A DNA stretch of 64,000 bases from Chamaecrista fasciculata (taxonomy: Eukaryota; Streptophyta; Magnoliopsida; Fabales; Fabaceae), in contig QANZ01017034.1 in NCBI GenBank assembly GCA_003254925.1, forward strand, positions 44,327-108,326, in the 5' to 3' direction. The notes under the pieces were generated by a model. It did not search any database. It worked only from the letters and a program-made list of their open reading frames with translations, and was not told the DNA's origin. Every line of letters starts with the position of its first letter. The stretch's first letter is position 1. Below are positions 48,401 through 58,209 of this stretch, piece after piece. Position numbers and translations under genes: made by a program.

Positions 48401-48775
48401 ACCACACGGGCCAAAAGTGGAATTCACAAGCCCAAGCACCCTTACGTTGGGCTCCTACACCTCGATGAGCCGGATAGTGTGTCTACTTCCTCTGAGCCTA
48501 CCTTCGTCGTCGTAGCTCTCACCTTGCCTCATTGGAAAATGGCGATGAAGGATGAATACGATGCTCTTCTCCGAAATCGGACTTGGATTCTCGTTCCTCG
48601 TAACCACTCTCAGTCTCTGGTTGATTGCAAGTGGGTCTATAAGACCAAGTACAAACCCGATGGCTCAATACTAAAGCACAAAGCTCGTCTCGTCGCCAAA
48701 GGCTTTCAACAGTCGCCGGGGCTTGACTATGAAGAGACTTTCAGTCCTGTGGTCAAGCCAACGACCATCCGGTAG
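45443..48775 (+). pseudogene. Copia gag-pol, upstream frame (gag, PR, IN, start of RT)
   Basis: Reads 1110 codons from the ATG at 45443 to a TAG at 48773-48775. In order: an A/S-rich N-terminus; a UBN2/gag domain (about residues 40-240); a G/R-rich stretch; a CCHC zinc knuckle (CGLCERPGHHVNNC, near residue 290); protease with WYLDSGANYH (about 353); GAG_pre-integrase with HYKLGHPSD; integrase with HTDLWGP, VDDFSRYTW and NGRAERKHRH; a long S/P/T repeat linker (about 47955-48340); and the RT start (WVYKTKYKPDGSI, ARLVAKGFQQ). The frame ends inside RT, and the expected continuation is in another frame about 15 bases on, as after loss of one base in a G-run. The break may be real or a sequencing error. 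Confidence 0.9.
47955..48340 (+). repeat. In-frame SPT/PP-rich minisatellite between IN and RT
   Basis: Variants of a 12- to 30-base unit (GGGTCTCCGACTAGGTCT / CGGTCATCCGCC / ACTGAGTCTCCG) repeat about 25 times, encoding runs such as TGSPTRSSPGHPP and SPPRSPP. The complementary strand yields an arginine-rich open frame (47930-48334) that is only a shadow. Copia polyproteins often have a variable linker here, but this one is unusually long and regular. Confidence 0.8.
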
Positions 48776-50049
48776 TTCTCTCCATTGCAGTGACACATGG
48801 ATGGGAAATTCGTCAACTTGATGTAAATAACGCATTCCTCAATGGTTATTTACAGGAGACCGTCTTCATGAAGCAACCAGAAGGGTTCGTTGATCCGTTG
48901 AAGCCTAATCATGTCTGTAAGCTCATCAAAGCTTTGTATGGTTTGAAACAGGCTCCCCGAGCGTGGTTTGACAGGCTACGGTTGACTCTATTAAGTTGGG
49001 GTTTTGCGAATGCCAAGAGCGATGTTTCTCTCTTTTATCTGCGCACACCCAAGCTCACAGTGTACGTTCTCATTTATGTCGATGATATTCTTATCACAGG
49101 GAATGATCCAGCCTATTTGAAAGCCTTTGTTGGAAAACTCAATGCTCTGTTTTCCCTCAAAGACCTTGGTCCGGCTTACTACTTCCTCGAAATAGAAATT
49201 TGTCGTGATTCCTCAGGTATCCACCTTAGTCAAGCTAAGTACACACTGGATCTGCTCAAAAAGTTTCGTATGGTTGATTGTGCTCCGGTCACAACCCCCA
49301 TGGTTACCGGTCGGAAATTCACGAAGGAAGGAGGAGTGCCCATGAAGGACCCTACTCTGTTCCGCCAAGCGATTGGCTCACTACAATATCTCACCAATAC
49401 GCGACCCGACATTGCTTACTCTGTGAATAAGCTGAGTCAATTTCTCTCGGCGCCGACCGATGAGCATTATCAGGGAGTTAAACGTATCTTTCGCTACCTC
49501 AAAGGTTCTCTCGATTATGGGCTGATGATCAAACCGTTTAAATCTCCTCAGTTTACAGCTTTCACTGACGCGGATTGGGCAACTGATTTGGATGACCGGA
49601 AGTCAATGGCCGGACTGTGTGTGTACCTTGGTGACTCGTTGGTCTCTTGGGGATCGCGGAAGCAGCGTGTAGTATCTCGATCGTGCACAGAGTCAGAATA
49701 CAGGGCTTTGGCGGATGGTGCTGCAGAAATCAAGTGGCTACTGTCTCTGTTGTCTGAGCTTGGTTTGGTGGCACGACAACCATCTATGATTTGGTGCGAC
49801 AATCTAAGCGCTCGGGCGCTGGCGGCTAATCCAGTACAGCATGCTCGTAGTAAACACATAGAAATCGATGTACATTTCATCAGAGACATGATTCTTTCAG
49901 GAGATCTTACTGTCAGTTATGTTCCTTCAAGTTATCAAGTAGCTGATTGTTTTACAAATGCCTTAACCCATCCTCTGTTTCAACAACATCGCAGCAGAAT
50001 CGGGCTTGCTCCAGCACCCTCTCGTTTGAGGGGGAATGTTAGAACATAA
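48776..50049 (+). pseudogene. Copia pol, downstream frame (RT core and RNase H)
   Basis: Open in frame +1 relative to the upstream part. It has RT motifs QLDVNNAFLNGYL, KALYGLKQAPRAWF and YVDDILITG, then RNase H motifs FTDADWATD, SRSCTESEYRALA and KHIEIDVHFIRD. It has no start codon of its own at the domain boundary, so it is the second half of the same polyprotein. The frame runs 13 bases into the 3' LTR before stopping. Confidence 0.9.
50025..50036 (+). promoter_or_regulatory. Polypurine tract of the copia element
   Basis: TTTGAGGGGGAA lies immediately before the 3' LTR, the standard position and composition for plus-strand priming. Confidence 0.85.
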
Positions 50050-50273
50050 TTAATATAGTTAATGTTGTAATTAGTTGTGTAATTAGTTGTAGCCGTTAGA
50101 GGTGCACATGGTCTAAGACACGTGTCTACCTCAGCGGATTTTATGCTGTATCTGTAACCAAATCCAGCTGTATAGATTCTTCTCAATACACGTAATATAT
50201 AGCAGCCTGAGGTACCACAGTTTGGTACTCTGAGCATTTCATTCATTTCTGGTATTTACCCTAAATTCTATCT
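50037..50273 (+). repeat. Copia 3' LTR
   Basis: A 237-bp copy of the 5' LTR with a single substitution (G at 50220 for A). Followed by the GGGTG duplication. Confidence 0.93.
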
Positions 50274-50278
50274 GGGTG

Positions 50279-50800
50279 CAGCCATATAATATAAGATATA
50301 TTTAAGTTTTTTTTTTTTTANTGTGGTATGTCTTGACTCTTGATATTGTTGAGCAAGACTGCTAGTACTGACGCGCTTTGAGAAAACAACAACATAGTAA
50401 GTTTTTTTTAACTCAATTCTTTTCAACTCAATTCCAAAATTTTATAAAATGTTCTAGAAGCATCACTATCGACTAATTAATGACTATTGCTCATTATTGT
50501 CAACACCTACACCATTTCCTTTCACTGATCAAAAATTATTTTCTAAATCGTCTTGCTTTACTGATAAGTTTGAATTTGTATCTGAATTCGCTATAGAAAT
50601 TCCAATCATGTACATGTTGAATTATGGGTGCAACAGGGTCACTTGGACATTGACGCATACAACTTGAAATAATGCTTGCTATTCTGTGCTATCTTTCTTT
50701 CCTCTAATAACCAGTTCAGATACAAAGTTCAATAAATCTTCAATTTACAGATGAAAGGATAAAAGAAAATCGATCAGGGAAATACAAGTTTACCTAGAAA
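50279..50800. other. Intergenic sequence between copia and the Rossmann-fold gene
   Basis: Contains a T-run with a single N at 50321, the second copy of the ACTGACGCGCTTTGAG segment (about 50367-50410), and the probable 3' UTR of the minus-strand gene. No other gene. Confidence 0.5.
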
Positions 50801-53800
50801 TTATCCTTTCGACACAAGAAAAGGGGGGGTGTCTATCTGGTCAAGTATACTTTGCAATCCTGTTCTGTAATCAGGGTAAAGTAGCTGCACCCCCAGCTCC
50901 TTCTTCATTCGAGCATTACACACTCGCTTTTCGCCTCTCGTGTTTCTCGTTTTAACATTTGACCACTCTTTCTCCTCTGGCTGTTTTATCATCAAGCCAG
51001 GCCACTTTTCCTCTACCAAATTTCTTGCATACTCAAATACTTGTTCTCGAGGAGAGGGGTCATCGTCAACAATGTTGTACACTTTCCTGAAAATGGGATG
51101 CCCCAGATTGTAGTCCAAGAGTTTTGATATGGATCAGTTACACGCACAAATACATGTATAGTTATAGTAATATGGCAAGTAAAATAAAGCTCAATTGCTT
51201 AGGGAAGTGATGCAATTGAAAGCTGTCAAGTTCAAGCCTTTAGATCCATCATCTCCAACTCAATTCTCAATTCTAAAATGTTTGTCCACAAAAAAAAAAA
51301 AAACTCAATTCTCAGTTGCAAATAGAAACTCACCCTGGGGAAGATGAGTAGACAGCAGCAGCAAGTGCCTGACAAATATCCTCAACGTGAACTCTTGATG
51401 TATATTTTCGATATCTTCTCATCTTCTGACTTTCGGATAATGGTCCCCGGTTGATTATAGTATCAATGGCACTATAACAGATAGAACTAGTTAAGTTTAA
51501 AGATGACAAAATAACAGAAGGAAAGTGAAATGAATTCATGATATGACATGTTAGCAACAATTAAGCCATCCAACAAAAAGCAAACCAGATTTTTATACTT
51601 TAAAATCCTGACGAGCATCTATATCTTTTATGCCACTAAATACATTATATATGTCGGAAATGAGAGGCTGGCCTAACAATGAATTACTTGAAAGATAAAA
51701 CAAAGCAAAAGAAGCCAAATACCTTCTACCGGGGCCATAGATACCTCCAAGCCGAAATATATATGGTGAGAGTCCAAGATTGTGAGCCAAATTTGACCAG
51801 CCTTCTTCAGAAGCTAACCTTAATTTGGCCAACTCAGTTGCTGGGTTAGTTGGATAGCTGCCAGAGCAGGATGCACACACTCAACCAATTAACAGTAGTT
51901 TCAGAAAGTTGAAAGCAAGAAAGTTAGAGTAAACTAACATTTAGTCCCTAGATTATATGGGCACTGTCATTTTAGTCCTTGCAATTTTGAAATGTTTAGT
52001 TTACTCTTCGAAAATTCATCACTCGTTGCAAATTGGTCCTTTTATGAATATCTTACTGCTATACAACTCAGTCCCTGTAGGGACTAAATTGCAACAAGTC
52101 ATGAACTTTCGGAGACTCAATTAATCATTTGAAAAATTCTAGGACTAAACTAACAGTGCCCATATATTTCAGGAACCAAATTGATAGTTTATTCAAGGAA
52201 GTTATTTGTTTAGCAATACTCTCTTACTCTTCATCCACCAATTCACCACCACAATCCCCATATATGCCTGCCAAACAAGATTATTTCATTAGATTAATCT
52301 CGCAACTCAAACTTATTACTTTTGAGAAATTAAATTTGAGTATAACCAGTTGAACAACCTCAGGATTTTTAGCAAAATCAATTTAATACAGAAAAGTAGG
52401 AAACTCTGTTTTCTGTTAGTCAGGAGAAACATAGGAACTTTATATGGTGAAAGCTAAATAAGAATAAGTAACTATCCATGGTTGTTTACTTCTCATCTAT
52501 CATCTTATCAAAACTCGTCTTCTATTAGTTTCCCTTCAGGTTCATGTAATGTATCTTAAAACGCATCTGAATTAAGTACTGTTGAAAGACGATGGGATTT
52601 TCAACTATCAACCAGAACTAGCACCATAATTAAACGTGTATCTCAATAAATCAAGCCAAAACATAAGAACTAATATCTGGTACTTTACACGTTTATGTGC
52701 ATGAAGAAACTGCAATGATAAGACAAAATAGCAATAAAGACATACTTGTAGAAGACAAGTAACAGAGCCACCGTAGATCCCCATTGACTAAACTGCTTCT
52801 TAGAAGTTCTTCATGCTGAAGCACCTTAAAATCGATATAATAAAATTAAAACAGTGATTCTGAAAGCGACTATACCAGAATAGAAAACCAATATAAAACA
52901 CTGGTAGAAAAAATCAATACGCTAGCATCATACTGGATCACCAGTGCCAACAGTGGGAGGGATGGTTACAAGAAGATGAGTGTAATGATTTAGACATTCT
53001 AGGAAATTAAGTCTGCAAAACAACTTAAATGTTCTTAGCATGTTTGTGAAAAAAAATAAAGAAGATAACAATAAAGAAGAAAAAAAGGAGGTATGGTAGA
53101 AGAAAACAACATATAAAACTAAAATTAAAATGAATTACAAATTACATTGTACCTTCTCAAGGACACATTTTGGTGCCTCTTAATGGAATTAAGTAAACTT
53201 GAGTGTTTTTATATATGAACCATCCATATAAACTTATTAGACATCATTAATAGACATAAGGTTCCCAATGATCCTCAGTTTTGATGCGTTATAACTATAA
53301 TCAGCATAATGGATTGAGATTCCTTATCAATTAAAAACAAATTCCGATGGTAATACATTAGAATATAATTATATACATGTTGACTCACTTTGGCTTGTTC
53401 GCATCAAAATGGTAAATTTGAAAACCAATATCTTCTAGTCTCTTCTTCTTGGCGTGGCTTGTGCAAGTTCCAGACACAACCCTAGACACGATAAGTTTGA
53501 ATTAATTAAGCAAAAGAGTCTTTATTCAATGACATGAATAAACAATGTAGAGCAGAACAGCAAAGATAAAATAATGATATAATTGATCACGAAAAGAATT
53601 CCAGCAAAGAAAGATTACAATAAAAATAGAGATGATGACAAGGCAAGAGTGGAGAAAATAATTACCATCCTTGGTTCTGGAGCTTATGTGCAAGCAACTG
53701 CCCAACAAAACCCATTCCTAAGATAAACATCCTGTTTTCAGATTTTGGCTCTGACAAACTACTGTGCACAACCATAGAGGACTTGGAAGACGTCATTTGG

Positions 53801-53892
53801 GTCATTGGCAGACAGAAACTTCTTCGAACATGCACAAATCTACGCTGAAGATGAGGAGGAATGGTCGACCAGCGTAGTTGGTCGATTTCCAT
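50801..53892 (-). CDS. NAD(P)-binding Rossmann-fold epimerase-like protein (atypical SDR), 8 exons
   Basis: Minus-strand exons 53892-53666, 53481-53389, 53012-52934, 52824-52746, 52267-52228, 51857-51723, 51471-51334 and 51086-50801. All splice sites are GT-AG and the phases are consistent, giving 358 aa. The fifth exon is only 40 bases and supplies SIYGDCGGELVDED, joining YLSST to YPTNPATE. The first 54 residues are S/R/M-rich and may be an organelle transit peptide. The dinucleotide-binding motif is MFILGMGFVGQLL (GMGFVG at 59-64). Other conserved blocks are YLSSTSIYGD, RLGGIYGPGR and VHVEDICQAL. This resembles plant and bacterial epimerase-like atypical SDRs (for example the YeeZ type); the substrate is unknown. 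Its introns hold a foldback repeat and a micro-retroposon. Confidence 0.9.
51257..51314 (+). mobile_element. Ultra-short retroposon insertion with 13-bp TSD (intron)
   Basis: AACTCAATTCTCA occurs at 51257-51269 and 51302-51314. Between them is ATTCTAAAATGTTTGTCCAC plus an A-run, 32 bases in all. It lies between exons 7 and 8 of the Rossmann-fold gene and is oriented opposite to it. Confidence 0.65.
51930..52190. repeat. Foldback repeat abutting the 40-base exon
   Basis: The left arm is AACTAACATTTAGTCCCTAG, CACTGTCATTTTAGTCCTTG. The right arm is the inverse, TTCTAGGACTAAACTAACAG, TTCAGGAACCAAATTGATAG. The middle has the palindromic AGTCCCTGTAGGGACTAAA. It lies in the intron just downstream (in gene direction) of the tiny exon 52228-52267. 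Confidence 0.55.
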
Positions 53893-55000
53893 GCTAATTC
53901 AGTATACCTGCTGTTACTGATGTAGCACACAAAATGTCACAAATCCTAAATTGTCACGAATTGGGTGGGAAACTAGCACAGAAACTAATAAAGAAACCTC
54001 AGCATCAGTAAGCCTAACCAAGAGATAACCAATGAAATAAAGGCAAAGAGAAATCACATTTAAAAACCCATAAAAATTTGGGCAGCATATTCCCCAATGT
54101 TTCTCAAATTTTAAAAAAAAAAATCAAAATACAGCTAATTTCATCTAAGAGAGTTTTGATCTCAAGTTATCACATCAAAATTTAAACCACAAGGTGGGTT
54201 GGAGCGAGTTAGTCAAAAGAAAAGAATGTGGTGGTCTGAATCTCACAAATATGGGGTGCGTAAATGATGCTTGCCTTAAGCTTGTTAGCAAGCTGATTAA
54301 CAAAGATGATTGTCTTTGAGGTGAGGTATTAAAGCATAAATACAGGGAGTTAAGTTCTCCTTAGAAAGAGGGAGTAAGGGGAATGGTTCTCATATGTGGA
54401 GCGATATCTGGAGTGTTTGGGGCAATGTGAGGAGGCATACTTAGTAAATGTAGCTTTGAATCAGTTGTTTTCTATTTCAAGTTCCGTATTATCTTAGCTT
54501 TCTGAAACCGCTAATTTCAAAACCCTAATCTTACTTTAAAAAACTATCTTTAAATTTAAGAGATAGGTATTGGCAGTGCAAGCTAAGGGTGGTAAGAATA
54601 ACTCCTCAATTAGAGAAAATACTTTAGACCATCACAACCCCAAATTTGTTGTATTTGAAATTCGGAAAGAAATGTGAATCCTCTTGTCCCATCTTAATGC
54701 AGCAAAAGAAAGGAGAAGTTAAGAGAGTGGAGCTTACTGTTTTGCCAACCTTACAGGTGAAGCACGAAAGAACAGGATGACCGAACTGTTTCACATCGGA
54801 AATGGTGGCTGACGTTCAACAAAACGGTGAATGGTAGTGCCGGCGCCGTGAAAGATGAGACGGAACCAGAAAACAAATCGCCTGAACTTGTTTTGGTGAT
54901 GTTCCTGAAGTTAAACTAATCTCAGCCGTGGGATTCTTTGAACGTAATCCGTGCTGCCACGTCATTCTCCTATTATTATTAAGTCTTCTTTTAAATTTGA
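53893..55000 (-). promoter_or_regulatory. 5' UTR (with likely intron) and promoter of the Rossmann-fold gene
   Basis: Just upstream of the ATG, an acceptor-like AACAGCAG precedes GTATACTGAATTAGC. A GC-richer stretch at about 54740-54900 resembles a transcribed 5' UTR exon. A UTR intron of roughly 0.8 kb is therefore plausible, with the promoter near 54900-55000. No other gene is supported here. Confidence 0.35.
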
Positions 55001-55444
55001 CTAACAATTAACAATTTCATTTATGAAATATTACTTAAATTTATATATATCTTGTGATCTATCTTCTTCCTCACTGACACTCTCTTCTCTCTTCCTCCTT
55101 TTTCTTCTAGTCTCACTAGTCACTTCTTTATTCCTCCTTCTCTCTCCATTCCCTTCATCTCTCTCTCTCTTTGAACACACTCTTCAAACTTCATGTTGTA
55201 GTAGTTCATCTCCTAGATCGAATTTAATATCAACATTTTCGATTGAGTCTGGACTTCTTTCATTTTCTTCACCATGAAAATCAAGAGACCACAAATCTCG
55301 ATTCAATTGTAATGGTAAGCAAAAATAAAAAATGAGTTAGGTTGCAAAATTACACATCTTTCTCTATCTCTCTTATTCATTGTTTGAGTGTGCTTCTTTA
55401 GAACAGAGGCAGCAGGCAGCACTCTCTAGCTAGCTAAAATGTTT

Positions 55445-55479
<35 letters not shown>

Positions 55480-56487
55480 GAGTTATTTGTATACATAAGA
55501 TTTTGGAACACATCATCATGATCTCGTTGTTAAGATATGTTACTGAGAATACATAAGATCAATGGATTGTAGAAGATTAAAAAAGAAAAACTCCTCTTCA
55601 ATTCTAAAGGAGGACTTTCAAAAATAATCTCTGCTACTATTAACCAATGATTACTGTGAGAACATAGTCAATCTATTAATCAATAATAAAATTTAAACTC
55701 AAACCTTGCAAAAGAGAATACAGTATTACAAATTTTAGCTAGTTCAATTATAGGAAAATGGAAATTGAGAAATTATTTCTTCTGTATAAAAAGAGAAACA
55801 GAATTTTGATATGCAATTCTTGTGAGATTACTAAAATCTGAATGATCCAAATACATGCTCAGTGACTTTAGTCCTTATAAATTTGAAAGACTGCTTTTGC
55901 CTAAAGAAAAAGATGCAACCGGTCGTGGTCCTTTCTTCTTTGTGGTTGACGAAGTCTTTTGCGAGAATTTAGTCAGTAGACTACTAGCCTTCCTCTTGCA
56001 TTCAGTCTAAAAGTCAACATTATTCAACACATAAAGTCATAAAGGGAGATAGTTTCCACCGGGACAAAAAAACCGAGTAGTTAGATAATTATTGAACACG
56101 TTTTGGATATAATTAATTAACTACTTGTTTGGTGGTATCTTTCCATTTTTACTGAAAATAAAAAATATGATCGAAAATATGTTTTGCATAATTTTTCTAA
56201 AATTGTTTTTGAAAAAATTTTCTAAAACATAGAGAAAATAGGAAATGACAAAAAAGCATTATCAGTATTTACAAAACTAAATTTTTGATATTTTACAACT
56301 TTATACAAAAACAAATTATTCAATTATGTTAATATTATCATTTAGTAATAATCAAACTTAAAAGCATATAAAAATTAGTGTCGTTCAAGTTAACATAATT
56401 TAAATATCATTAAAAACAATTTTTTTAATTTTATAAAACAAACATATTTCTTAAATATTGAAAATTTAATAATGAAAATCAAAAACT
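55001..56487. other. Intergenic, low-complexity and AT-rich
   Basis: Begins with a pyrimidine-rich tract (TCTTCCTC-type, 55060-55180) whose open frames are low-complexity. A (GA)n microsatellite sits at 55448-55476. The rest is AT-rich and no gene was recognised. Confidence 0.5.
55448..55476. repeat. (GA)n microsatellite
   Basis: About 14 uninterrupted GA dinucleotides. Confidence 0.95.
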
Positions 56488-57045
56488 TTTTTTTTGACCT
56501 GAAACATAATTCATTCAAAAACAAGGTAAAGTCAAAGCACAATACAAAAAAAAAACAAAGTAAAATTACCTAAAAAAAACAAAGCAAAATTAGTCAACCC
56601 CTCCCTAGGGGTGGGGGGTTTACAACCCATCCAATAAGACCCATTCTTGTGTCAGATAAATTGGCAAGACAATCAGCTGTCAAAATGGCAGATCTAGAGA
56701 TCCAACTAAAGTTACAACCATCTAAAGAACTAGAAACATAAATAAAGTCATCTAAAATAGAGAGGGACCGAACACCCAAAAACCAGAACCAAACCAGGAA
56801 GCCGCTGTGGAAACCAGAAGTTGTCGTGGAATGTCTAGTCCAGAGTCGCCTCCGCAGAGAAAGCTAGACTAGATCGACGCCTCAAGATCCCTTATCCAGA
56901 ACGCCGTTGCCACAAAACTCTAAAAACAAAGTAACATTCTCAAAAAGAGAGAAAAGAACCCTCGCGTAGGAGAAATTTTCAAATAAAAAGTGAGAGGACC
57001 ACCGCTGCTGTCTCAGCGGTGGCCCAAGAAAGCACTAGGTTTTTT
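56488..57045 (-). mobile_element. 5'-truncated L1-like LINE, 3' end
   Basis: On the minus strand it ends GAATGAATTATGTTTCAGG, TC and an A-run, similar to the 3' end at 31.5 kb. Upstream lies a fragment of the C-terminal RNase H-like region of plant L1 ORF2 (56594-56779, with CNFSWISRSA and TADCLANLS). Flanks TCAAAAAC / CCAAAAAC may be a degenerate short TSD. Non-functional. Confidence 0.7.
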
Positions 57046-57303
57046 TACCAAAAACAAGAAACATTTACTAAACCAAACAAACCCTTAATTTTGTAAACGT
57101 AACTATGTTTTAGTAGGTTTTACCATCATAAATTCATAACTAACTAAGTAACTAACCATGCAACATGAATTAGATTTGAATTGATCAAAAGAAATTTTAA
57201 TAATATGATAAATAATATAAAATGGAAATTAATTTGAATATTAGTTTAAATTCAAGTTTAAAGACAAAATAGTAAAGTATCATATCTACATATGATCATG
57301 TCT

Positions 57304-57628
57304 AGACTAATTAATGTTTTCAAAAATAGTTTCGATGAGTGAATTCAAAAAATTTTTCGATTCCATATTAACATAGAGTTGAACCCTGTAGTTTGGTCAT
57401 ATTTCATTTTGGTATTCTATAGTTTAAAAAGTGATACTTTGGTATCCTATGGTAGCCTTGTATCCTATGGTAGACTAATTAATGTTTTCAAAAATAGTTT
57501 CGATGAGTGAATTCAAAAGATTTTTCGATTCCATATTAACATAGAGTTGAACCCTGTGGTTTGGTCATATTTCATTTTGGTATTCTATGGTTTAAAAGGT
57601 GATACTTTGGTATCCTATGATAGCCTTC
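57304..57628. repeat. Tandem duplication, 168-base unit, two copies
   Basis: The block starting AGACTAATTAATGTTTTC (57304) and running through TTGAACCCTGTAGTTTGGTC to TATCCTATGGTAGCC recurs from 57472 with few substitutions. The unit itself contains GTTTGGTCATATTTCATTTTGG sequence of the dispersed foldback type. It seems a recent local duplication. Confidence 0.85.
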
Positions 57629-58209
57629 TGTAGCTACTTTGTGATTTTAACCATACAAGTTTTACAAAAATTACATATTAACCCTTAATATTTTTAAAAA
57701 ATTACAAACAGATCTCTAGATACATATTATCAGGGACTAAAATGAAAAACTATAAAAAAATATTTTGGGACTGTTTTGCTATTCTATCCTATATTTTTCA
57801 AAAATTATGTTTTGACCCCAAAAAATTTTTATAGTTTTTCTTTGATCTGGCCAAAATAGCCGTATATCTGGGTACCAAGGTGAAATTCTCGAAACCTTCG
57901 TATATCTGTTTTTGTTTTTGGCCAAAATAGCCGTCATTCACAAGGCACAACCCCATTTCAAGTTTGTGGTTTGTACAGAAGAAAAGGATAGAGCTGAAAG
58001 AAGTGTGAAAGTACATTTTTTTTATGTCATTGCACTCTCTTTATTGGTTCTGAATCTTCCTTCTCAGCTTCAGGGGAACTTCCACATTTCAGGGCTTCAG
58101 ATCCCATGACTTTAAAATGTAGCTCAAATCCATGTCTATCTCATATTATATCTTCATTCCACTTTCCTCTCTCTCTCTCTCTCCTCATAAGTCATACCCC
58201 AATTCTCAA
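57629..58209. other. Promoter / 5' flank of LRK-3
   Basis: Contains AT-rich sequence, two copies of GGCCAAAATAGCCGT (57849 and 57919), and a TC-rich stretch (58165-58185) typical of a plant 5' UTR just before the chosen start. No separate gene. Confidence 0.4.

Larger units (their letters stand above)
45187..50278 (+). mobile_element. Near-complete Ty1/copia retrotransposon with 5-bp TSD
   Basis: LTRs 45192-45428 and 50037-50273 (237 bp each) are identical except for one A/G difference (45375 against 50220). GGGTG flanks both sides (45187-45191, 50274-50278). The order is PBS, gag, protease, integrase, reverse transcriptase, RNase H and polypurine tract, the copia order. The pol frame is broken once, at about 48773. 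It inserted between LRK-2 and the Rossmann-fold gene. The LTR identity points to a recent insertion. Confidence 0.95.

Noticed and set aside
54816-55277. Open frames next to the Rossmann-fold gene promoter
   Set aside because: The plus-strand one is an S/L/F-rich pyrimidine tract, and the minus-strand one overlaps the likely 5' UTR; neither resembles a known family.
58132-58209. Upstream in-frame ATG for LRK-3
   Set aside because: It would place 26 hydrophilic and mixed residues ahead of an evident signal peptide; LRK-2 aligns with the start at 58210.
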